Assembly: GCA_029882955.1 (NCBI GenBank)
Contig: JAOUJX010000131.1
Coordinates: 1 to 9,846, forward strand
DNA from: Gammaproteobacteria bacterium
GTDB lineage: Bacteria > Pseudomonadota > Gammaproteobacteria > GCA-001735895
Length of the DNA stretch: 9,846 nt
Direction of reading: 5' to 3'
This document shows, piece by piece, positions 1 through 5,510 of this stretch (position 1 is the first letter of the stretch; the number at the start of each line of letters is the position of its first letter). Under the pieces are notes generated by a model. The model was not told where the DNA came from, searched no databases, and saw nothing but the letters and a program-made list of their open reading frames with translations. The position numbers and the translations under genes were made by a program.

Positions 1-701
1 GAATGCGCGGTTCCAGAACTCAGCGGTTCAGTCGAATAAATATAATGCCCTGTCTGTCCATAAGGAGCCTGCATAAAAGGATAGAGTGCGACCATAGGTA
101 CCGGGTCTGTTCGGTGGTACACCCGGTACATATTAGTGTTCCCAATCGAAGCCGTGGTACTTTTGGCGAACCACTCTGTACCCACTCTTGGCGCGCCGAA
201 GGTATAAAGCCTGGTCGAATTAGCCGTATTTCTCGATACCCAGTCCGCCGCCAGGGAAGCCACCGCTCCGCCCAGACTATGACCAATACAATGTATGATG
301 CCGCGAGATTTTGCCTCTAATATAAATGTGCGAATATCGGGTAGCATACTGCTAAAAGTGTGGTTAAAACCGATGTGTACCGGCAGCCCTGCTTTTGATC
401 GTTCAATTCCAATCCGTGCATCGCTGATGAAGTCTGCATTATTGTTCTTCGTCGTGGTTCCTCGGAATATAAGAAATATATCGTTCTGGTAGATACCGGC
501 ACCGTTAGCGCAAAGACCAAAACCATCGGTTGTCGCGCGAAGTAATCTGCCGCCTACTGCACCTTTTAATTGTGTTTGGTTATCTTGAGCAAACAATCGG
601 TTTGATAAAAAAGCCTTCAGTCGTCGCTCATCACCACTATTTACTTGATATATACCAAGCGCTAATTCTGAAGCCTTGATTGGTGATAGTTCGTTCGCCA
701 T
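1..701 (-). CDS. Class 3 (alpha/beta-hydrolase) lipase, left paralogue, 3' end beyond window edge
   Basis: The minus-strand frame is open for 233 complete codons from ATG at 701 to the left edge, with no stop, so this is a gene cut by the window and not a broken one. A GGAG ribosome binding site lies about 8 bases before the ATG. The nucleophile elbow GHSLGGAVASL places Ser142. Asp199 (RTDPVPMV) and His219 (QTGHY) follow in the order expected of the lipase_3 family triad. The upstream motif IFRGTTTK (about 77-84) matches the oxyanion-loop region of this family. No signal peptide is visible. The protein aligns along its whole visible length with the lipase at 8397-9575, sharing GLPVHIGFNH, FSSMLP, the elbow and LYTFG. 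It follows the lipoprotein gene at 731-1261 by 29 bases and is probably co-transcribed with it. The natural substrate (phospholipid or triacylglycerol) cannot be read from the sequence. A T6SS-type phospholipase effector is possible but is inference. Confidence 0.85.
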   Translation of the reverse strand, partial: MANELSPIKASELALGIYQVNSGDERRLKAFLSNRLFAQDNQTQLKGAVGGRLLRATTDGFGLCANGAGIYQNDIFLIFRGTTTKNNNADFISDARIGIERSKAGLPVHIGFNHTFSSMLPDIRTFILEAKSRGIIHCIGHSLGGAVASLAADWVSRNTANSTRLYTFGAPRVGTEWFAKSTTASIGNTNMYRVYHRTDPVPMVALYPFMQAPYGQTGHYIYSTEPLSSGTAH

Positions 702-730
702 ATTTAAATCTCCATGTATTATTTAAGTTC

Positions 731-1261
731 CTATTCCGGCATATTGCTCCAGCGACACCTTGTCAAAATAGACGTAGGACCCATCGGCACAGCAATCTCT
801 TCTGATTTGGTATCACAAACCAGGCCTCTTAATTCACCTTCTGTCTCGGTAAATATCTCGGGGAAGAATTTACTACTGCTCCAAAGGTATTCATTGCCGC
901 TCTCTGTTTCTATTTCTAAATCGGCTTTGCCGACAAACTGATCCAACATCCCAAGCTTTAACTCTTCCTCGTGGATCGGTAACGAAAACCGCCCCTTGTC
1001 ATCGGTCTTAAATTCCTCTACCAACCCCTCGACATTTCCATTCCACCATAAGGTTCGAACAATGCTAGCCCCCGCCAGCGGTTTACCATTTTGCATCAGC
1101 ACGCCTTCCATTGGTGAAAAGATGACATAATTTTCCGTCTTACCTTTGCCAAACATTTCCGTTCCCTCACTAGTCCTGTTATTGGTAGATATTTCCGCCT
1201 CGCATCCCGGCAGGAAAATATAAAAGAAAATAATGGGAAGAATTTTTCTTGTGAATCGCAT
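731..1261 (-). CDS. Small secreted lipoprotein with transthyretin-like/CarboxypepD_reg-like motif
   Basis: A 176-residue protein. The N-terminus is a typical lipoprotein signal: basic residues 3-6, a hydrophobic stretch at about 7-17, then the lipobox LPGC with Cys20. Glu at +2 suggests outer-membrane sorting. The mature part has a motif centred on MQNGKPLAGASIVR (about 55-70), followed by TDDKGRFSLP. This is the pattern of a transthyretin-like or carboxypeptidase-regulatory-like beta-sandwich, and I suspect the DUF6795 family without being able to confirm it. The C-terminal half ends in a conserved region with Cys and TRCRW. That region aligns with the protein encoded at 9575-9846, which also precedes a class 3 lipase. 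The stop is TAG at 733-731 and the lipase ATG is 29 bases on. Placement directly before a lipase fits an immunity protein, chaperone or lipase partner acting in the periplasm; the precise role is unknown. Confidence 0.8.
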   Translation of the reverse strand: MRFTRKILPIIFFYIFLPGCEAEISTNNRTSEGTEMFGKGKTENYVIFSPMEGVLMQNGKPLAGASIVRTLWWNGNVEGLVEEFKTDDKGRFSLPIHEEELKLGMLDQFVGKADLEIETESGNEYLWSSSKFFPEIFTETEGELRGLVCDTKSEEIAVPMGPTSILTRCRWSNMPE

Positions 1262-1303
1262 TTCCCTGCCTATTTAGCCTCCATAAAATCCTGCTGATCA
1301 ATC

Positions 1304-1331
1304 ATAATACCGACTTTAAACGACCACTCAA
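1304..1331 (-). promoter_or_regulatory. Candidate sigma-70 promoter for the lipoprotein-lipase pair
   Basis: On the minus strand a TTGAGT box (1331-1326, 4/6 to consensus) is separated by 16 bases from TATTAT (1309-1304, 5/6). This places transcription near 1297, about 35 bases before the lipoprotein ATG at 1261. The position is right for an independent transcription unit downstream of the regulator gene. The evidence is motif matching only. Confidence 0.4.
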
Positions 1332-1356
1332 GGTTTAGCTGTTTTTAGTAAACCGT

Positions 1357-2325
1357 CTATCCCGCCTGGCGTCGACACTCGCCCGGTGACTGCTGATAAT
1401 AATTTTTAAACAACCGGGAAAAAGCGGATAACGAGTTAAACCCCGTACGTATCGCGATTTCCTGTAGTTGCAGCCGCGTATCAACCACCAGGCGCCGGGC
1501 TGTTTGTAGTCTAAGCCGTCGATAGTAGGATCCCGGCGACAAATTCAATGTTTGTACAAATAAGTATTCCAACATGCGTACCGACAAATTCAATTGCCCG
1601 GCTATTTCTCTCATTGAAATCGTTTCATCGATATGCTGCTCCATCATCTGAATAGCCCTGGCGACCCGGGGCTCTTTATTTTCCAGCATTCCCAGCGACA
1701 CCAGTGGCTGGGTATCGGTGGCGCTGTGTACGCCATCGTAGATGAACGCACTGGAGACCTCTAAGGCCAGAGGATAACCATAACGCGTGCGGATTAAATA
1801 GAGCATGAAGTCAAAAGTTGGTGATGCGCCGCCGGTGGTACAAACGGCGCCATCTATAACAAAGCGGTCGGCCTTTAAATTGATTCTCGGAAACTGTAAC
1901 GCGAACTCTTCCTGGTCCTCCCAATGCGTGGTGGCTGATTTGCCATTGAGCAATCCGCAGCGGGCCAGTAGCCAGCTCCCTGCCTCAATACCGGCAATCG
2001 AGTGATAATTACGGCTGGATTGCTTGATTAATTTTAGTTGCTCCTGATTAGCGTGTTTATTTTGATTGAATCCTGCAATCACAAATAACATATCACCGGA
2101 TTTTGCGTCTGCAAGACGACTGTGGGCTGCGACTGGAATGCCACAGGTCAGTGTAGCCGGATTCCCATCCAGCGTGACTATTTGCCATTCAAACAGGGTT
2201 CTACTGGCAATACGATTTGCCGCTCTCATGGTGTCGAGCGTAGAAGCCAGTGACATCATCGAAGAATCCGGTAAAACCAGCAGGCACACTCGCAAGCTCT
2301 GATCACTGACAGAAAATACAGTCAT
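1357..2325 (-). CDS. cdhR: AraC-family (GlxA-type) regulator, CdhR-like carnitine catabolism activator
   Basis: A 322-residue protein with two domains. Residues about 10-195 form a DJ-1/PfpI (class I glutamine amidotransferase-like) domain, ending in the typical AGIEAGSWLLARCGLLNG elbow and ATTHW. The elbow has Glu-Ala where catalytic relatives have Cys, so it is expected to sense a ligand and not to catalyse. Residues about 220-318 are an AraC DNA-binding domain with two helix-turn-helix units: MREIAGQLNLSVRMLEYLF, then LQEIAIRTGFNSLSAFSRLF, followed by the family ending SPGECRR. This architecture is that of CdhR and GbdR, the activators of carnitine and glycine betaine catabolism. The gene is divergent from the carnitine operon across 88 bases, so control of that operon (and perhaps of itself) is the natural inference. 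ATG at 2325 is the first start after an in-frame stop; its ribosome binding site is weak. Family assignment is secure and the specific ligand is inferred from context. Confidence 0.82.
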   Translation of the reverse strand: MTVFSVSDQSLRVCLLVLPDSSMMSLASTLDTMRAANRIASRTLFEWQIVTLDGNPATLTCGIPVAAHSRLADAKSGDMLFVIAGFNQNKHANQEQLKLIKQSSRNYHSIAGIEAGSWLLARCGLLNGKSATTHWEDQEEFALQFPRINLKADRFVIDGAVCTTGGASPTFDFMLYLIRTRYGYPLALEVSSAFIYDGVHSATDTQPLVSLGMLENKEPRVARAIQMMEQHIDETISMREIAGQLNLSVRMLEYLFVQTLNLSPGSYYRRLRLQTARRLVVDTRLQLQEIAIRTGFNSLSAFSRLFKNYYQQSPGECRRQAG

Positions 2326-2413
2326 ATCGTGTTTTGTATAATTTATTTCGCTTATTGTTAATCATATAACAAAATTCCATGACATGATTGCGCAAATTTT
2401 GAGGAGACCCCTT
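2326..2413. promoter_or_regulatory. Divergent intergenic control region of cdhR and the carnitine operon
   Basis: This AT-rich 88-base region separates the two divergent transcription units. It holds a perfect inverted repeat at 2355-2372, a TTGCGCAA palindrome at 2388-2395, and the GAGGAG ribosome binding site (2401-2406) of the first operon gene. On the minus strand TATGAT (2366-2361) is a plausible -10 box for the regulator. On the plus strand TATAAC (2365-2370) is a possible -10 box, 43 bases before the operon ATG. Neither has a good -35 box, as expected if the plus-strand promoter needs an activator. Confidence 0.6.
2355..2372. promoter_or_regulatory. Candidate operator: 6-6-6 perfect inverted repeat
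   Basis: TTGTTA (2355-2360) and TAACAA (2367-2372) are perfect reverse complements separated by ATCATA. The dyad overlaps both candidate -10 boxes, one on each strand, so a protein bound here could affect both promoters. AraC-type regulators more often bind direct half-sites, so the assignment to the divergent regulator is tentative. Confidence 0.35.
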
Positions 2414-3331
2414 ATGCCTTTAAGCGCCAACCTAAACCCTTTCATCACCTGTGCCGTGACCGGCTCCGGTGGCACCCAGGATCGTTCACCACATGTGCCG
2501 CGTTCGCCAGAACAAATTGCCAACAGCGCGATCGATGCGGCAAAAGCCGGCGCGGCTATCGTGCATTGCCATGTACGCGATCCGGAAACCGGCGCACCCA
2601 GTCGCAGTGTTGATTTATATCGCGAAGTGGCGGAGCGAATTCGCGACTCTGAAACCGATGTCGTGTTGAATTTCACCGCCGGCATGGGTGGCGATATGGT
2701 ATTTGGCGATCCCGAAAACCCGCTGCCTTTAAATGAATCGGGAACCGACATGGCCGGTGCCACCGAACGCGTCGCCCACGTCGCCGATAGCCTGCCTGAA
2801 ATTTGCACGCTCGATTGCGGCACGATGAATTTCGCCGAAGCCGATTACGTCATGACCAACACGCCCGGCATGTTGCGCGCGATGGGGCAGATGATGACCG
2901 ATCTCGGTGTTCGCCCGGAAATCGAAGTCTTCGAAACCGGTCATCTCTGGTTCGCTAAGCAACTGGTCGAGGAGGGCATTATTGAGGACCCGGTGATGAT
3001 CCAGATGTGCATGGGCATTCCCTGGGGCGCACCCGATGATTTGAATACCTTCATGGCGATGGTGAATAACACGCCTGAAGACTGGACCTTCTCAGCATTT
3101 TCCATCGGTCGCAACGAAATGCCCTTTGCCGCCGCCGCGATGCTTGCCGGTGGCAATATCCGTGTCGGCCTGGAAGATAATTTGTGGCTGGAGAAAGGCG
3201 TGCTCGCTACCAATGCACAACTGGTCGAGAAAGCTGCGACGATTGTCACCAACATGGGCGCCACCCTGATGACAGCAGCCGAAGTGCGTGAAAAATTAAA
3301 ACTACAGAAACGCGCACCAGTCGCGAGATAG
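2414..3331 (+). CDS. cdhC: Beta-keto acid cleavage enzyme (BKACE, formerly DUF849), probable dehydrocarnitine cleavage
   Basis: A 305-residue TIM-barrel enzyme of the BKACE family. The family condenses a beta-keto acid with acetyl-CoA and releases acetoacetate plus a new CoA ester. In carnitine pathways the substrate is 3-dehydrocarnitine, giving betainyl-CoA and acetoacetate. The N-terminus (FITCAVTGSG), the metal-binding HCHVRD (His51, His53) and VGLEDNLW with Glu254 match the zinc ligands known in the lysine-fermentation member Kce. ETGHLWF and CMGIPWGAP are further family motifs. I chose ATG 2414 because GAGGAG at 2401-2406 sits 7 bases before it and the family begins just before this motif; an in-frame ATG at 2384 would put the binding site inside the gene. 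It is first in the operon, 10 bases before the carnitine dehydrogenase gene. BKACE substrate scope is broad, so dehydrocarnitine rests on the neighbour. Confidence 0.87.
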   Translation: MPLSANLNPFITCAVTGSGGTQDRSPHVPRSPEQIANSAIDAAKAGAAIVHCHVRDPETGAPSRSVDLYREVAERIRDSETDVVLNFTAGMGGDMVFGDPENPLPLNESGTDMAGATERVAHVADSLPEICTLDCGTMNFAEADYVMTNTPGMLRAMGQMMTDLGVRPEIEVFETGHLWFAKQLVEEGIIEDPVMIQMCMGIPWGAPDDLNTFMAMVNNTPEDWTFSAFSIGRNEMPFAAAAMLAGGNIRVGLEDNLWLEKGVLATNAQLVEKAATIVTNMGATLMTAAEVREKLKLQKRAPVAR

Positions 3332-3341
3332 GAGAATAGAT

Positions 3342-4337
3342 ATGCCTGTTATTAATCAAGTTGCCATCATCGGCGGTGGCGTTATCGGCGCTGGGTGGGT
3401 AGCACGCTTTATCGAAAATGGTATCAATGTATCGATTTATGACCCTGCCATCGATGCCATGGAAAAGGTCGAAGCGGTGCTTGAGAACAGCCGTTATGCT
3501 TACGCCAGGCTGCTAACAGCGCCACGCGCCGGAGAGGGTGAAATCCGCTTCAAGGATTCCATTGCAAATGCAGTTTATGGCGCTGAACTCATCGTCGAAT
3601 CTGTTCCGGAACGTCTTGATATCAAACAGAATGTGTACGCAGAAATCGAGCAAAGCGCAGAGCCGGGTGCGCTGATCGCATCGTCCACCTCCGGCATCAT
3701 GCCATCGGACTTACAGGCCAACATGACTAACCCCGAGCGCCTGCTGGTCGCCCACCCATTCAACCCGGTTTATTTACTACCTTTAGTCGAATTAGTCGGC
3801 GGCAAGAAAACCTCACCGGACACCATCGAGCGTGCACGCGAAATTTACACCGCAGTCGGCATGCATCCACTCCATGTCAAAAAGGAAATCGAAGCCTTTA
3901 TCGCAGATCGTTTACTCGAAGCAGTATGGCGCGAATCGCTATGGCTGGTGAAAGACGGTATCGCCACCACGCAGGATGTCGACGACGCGGTACGTTTTGG
4001 CTTCGGTCTACGCTATGCGCAAATGGGTGTTTTCGATACCTATCGAGTCGCTGGTGGCGAAGCCGGTATGCGACACTTCATGGCGCAATTCGGGCCCTGC
4101 CTGAAATGGCCCTGGACCAAACTGATGGACGTGCCTGAGTTTACCGAAGAGCTGGTTGACCTGATTGCCGGTCAATCCGACGAACAATCCGGGCACATGA
4201 GCATCCGTGAAATGGAGCGCATTCGCGATGACAACCTGATCGCGATTTTGCATGGCCTGAAGGGTAATAACTGGGGTGCGGGGCAAGCGCTTGCGAAGTA
4301 CGAGCAGCACTTGCTAAAAGCGGCTAACGACGACTAG
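3342..4337 (+). CDS. cdhA: L-carnitine 3-dehydrogenase (3-hydroxyacyl-CoA dehydrogenase family)
   Basis: A 331-residue NAD-dependent dehydrogenase that oxidises L-carnitine to 3-dehydrocarnitine in the cytoplasm. The Rossmann motif IIGGGVIGAGW is at about 9-19, and Asp35 ending the second strand (SIYDP) points to NAD over NADP. SSTSG (114-118) and AHPFNP with His138 match the Ser and His of the hydroxyacyl-CoA dehydrogenase active site; PLVELVGG with Glu150 follows. The all-helical dimerisation domain occupies the C-terminal third. The length fits the stand-alone carnitine dehydrogenases; there is no fused C-terminal thioesterase domain as found in rhizobial forms. The ribosome binding site AGGAG (3330-3334) overlaps the TAG stop of the preceding gene, with a 7-base spacing to ATG. 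Pairing with a BKACE gene and a CdhR-like regulator supports carnitine as substrate over other 3-hydroxy acids. Confidence 0.88.
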   Translation: MPVINQVAIIGGGVIGAGWVARFIENGINVSIYDPAIDAMEKVEAVLENSRYAYARLLTAPRAGEGEIRFKDSIANAVYGAELIVESVPERLDIKQNVYAEIEQSAEPGALIASSTSGIMPSDLQANMTNPERLLVAHPFNPVYLLPLVELVGGKKTSPDTIERAREIYTAVGMHPLHVKKEIEAFIADRLLEAVWRESLWLVKDGIATTQDVDDAVRFGFGLRYAQMGVFDTYRVAGGEAGMRHFMAQFGPCLKWPWTKLMDVPEFTEELVDLIAGQSDEQSGHMSIREMERIRDDNLIAILHGLKGNNWGAGQALAKYEQHLLKAANDD

Positions 4338-4349
4338 GAGTATAGCAAA

Positions 4350-5510
4350 ATGCATTTCGGACTCAGTTTTGAACAGCAAATGATCGTCGACACGGTCCGC
4401 TCATTTGTAGAAAAAGAAATTTACCCGCACGAGGCCGAGGTCGAAAAATCCGGCGAAGTACCACTCGAACTCGGCCACCAAATTCGCGATAGATGCCTCG
4501 AGGCCGGTTATTACGCGGCTAATATTTCCGAGCAGTTTGGCGGCGGCGGTTTGAGCAACCTCGATTTCACCCTGCTCGAACGCGAACTCGGTCGTGCCTC
4601 GAATGCTCTGGCAGTTTTCTTCGGCCGCCCGTCCGGCATTTTGCAAGCCTGCAATAAGGAACAACAGGAAAAGTATTTATTCCCGGCGGTTAAAGGCGAA
4701 AAATTCGACGCACTGGCCATGACCGAGCCCGGCGCGGGTTCCGACGTACGCGGCATGAGCTGCAATGCAAAACAGGACGGCAGCGACTGGGTGGTCAACG
4801 GCAGCAAGCATTTCATCAGCCACGCCAACATAGCCGACTTCGTCATCGTTTTTATAGCCACAGGTGAAGAAGAAACACCACGCGGTATTAAGAAAAAAAT
4901 CACCTGCTTTCTGGTCGACCGGGGTACACCCGGATTTGAAATCCGCCCCGGCTATAACTCGGTGAGCCATCGTGGTTATAAGAACTGTATTTTAAATTTC
5001 GATAAATGCCGCCTTCCCGAGGGCCAAATCCTCGGTGAATTGCACGGTGGTTTCGACGTCATGAATGAATGGCTATACGCCACACGCTTAACTGTTGCAG
5101 CAACCAGCGTCGGACGCGCACGTCGCGCTTTCGAATACGCCTTGCCCTACGCCGCTGAGCGCAAACAATTTGGTCAACAAATCGGTAAGTTTCAGGGCGT
5201 ATCCTTCAAGCTTGCCGACATGATTACCGAAATCGATGCAGCCGACTGGCTTACCTTATCCGCCGCCTGGAAACTTGACGAAGGTATGGAATGTAATCGG
5301 GAAATTGCCAGCGCCAAACTCTACGCCACCGAAATGCTCGCTCGCGTCACCGACGAGGCGATTCAGATCTTTGGCGGTATGGGCCTGATGGATGAATTAC
5401 CGCTCGAACGATTCTGGCGCGACGCCCGTGTCGAACGTATCTGGGACGGCACTTCGGAGATTCAGCGCCATATCATCTCGCGTGACTTACTACGTCCGCT
5501 GGGTGGTTGA
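4350..5510 (+). CDS. Acyl-CoA dehydrogenase, probable butyrobetainyl-CoA dehydrogenase
   Basis: A 386-residue FAD flavoenzyme of the standard acyl-CoA dehydrogenase family; electrons would pass to electron-transfer flavoprotein. The N-terminal helical domain is at about 1-118. The signature AMTEPGAGSDVRG (123-135) and NGSKHFIS (150-157) lie in the beta domain. RKQFGQQIGKFQ (271-282) and IFGGMG (340-345) mark the FAD-contacting C-terminal domain. In the usual catalytic-base segment the protein reads RIWDGTSEIQR, so Asp366 stands where short- and medium-chain members have Glu. The alternative Glu of isovaleryl-type enzymes also appears absent (ATRL at about 244-247). It differs from my memory of E. 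coli CaiA in this region, so I do not call it caiA. Context suggests it forms the double bond of a trimethylamino-acyl-CoA, giving crotonobetainyl-CoA for the CaiD-like hydratase. AGGAG (4336-4340) overlaps the stop of cdhA. Confidence 0.88.
   Translation: MHFGLSFEQQMIVDTVRSFVEKEIYPHEAEVEKSGEVPLELGHQIRDRCLEAGYYAANISEQFGGGGLSNLDFTLLERELGRASNALAVFFGRPSGILQACNKEQQEKYLFPAVKGEKFDALAMTEPGAGSDVRGMSCNAKQDGSDWVVNGSKHFISHANIADFVIVFIATGEEETPRGIKKKITCFLVDRGTPGFEIRPGYNSVSHRGYKNCILNFDKCRLPEGQILGELHGGFDVMNEWLYATRLTVAATSVGRARRAFEYALPYAAERKQFGQQIGKFQGVSFKLADMITEIDAADWLTLSAAWKLDEGMECNREIASAKLYATEMLARVTDEAIQIFGGMGLMDELPLERFWRDARVERIWDGTSEIQRHIISRDLLRPLGG

Noticed and set aside
1..530. Several short overlapping open frames at the left edge suggesting a decayed lipase or a frameshifted gene
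   Set aside because: One continuous minus-strand frame from ATG 701 to the edge has no stop and carries all lipase motifs in order. The short frames are shadows, and the gene is merely cut by the window.
1332..1354. Inverted repeat GGTTTA / TAACC-type arms after the regulator stop as a terminator
   Set aside because: The arms (GGTTTA and TAAACC) are only six bases and AT-rich with an 11-base loop, and no T-run follows on the minus strand, so the hairpin would be weak.
2337..2342. Perfect TATAAT on the plus strand as -10 box of the operon
   Set aside because: No -35-like sequence lies 15-19 bases upstream, and the matching -35 region would sit inside the start of the regulator gene. In such AT-rich DNA a chance match is likely, though an activator-dependent promoter here is not excluded.
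2384..2413. Upstream in-frame ATG (2384) as start of the BKACE gene
   Set aside because: It would place the GAGGAG ribosome binding site inside the coding region and add ten residues before the family's normal N-terminus. ATG 2414 has ideal spacing.
2362..2823. Minus-strand 153-codon open frame opposite the BKACE gene
   Set aside because: It overlaps a strongly supported gene, its protein is low-complexity (Ser/Ala/Arg rich) without recognisable motifs, and it would span the divergent promoter.
5507..5509. TTG one codon before the ATG as start of the ADP-forming synthetase
   Set aside because: ATG 5510 overlaps the preceding stop in the common TGATG coupling arrangement. TTG offers no better ribosome binding site.
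4350..5510. Calling the acyl-CoA dehydrogenase caiA
   Set aside because: The active-site segment (IWDGTSEIQR) and N-terminal region differ from the E. coli CaiA sequence I remember. Only the general family is shared.
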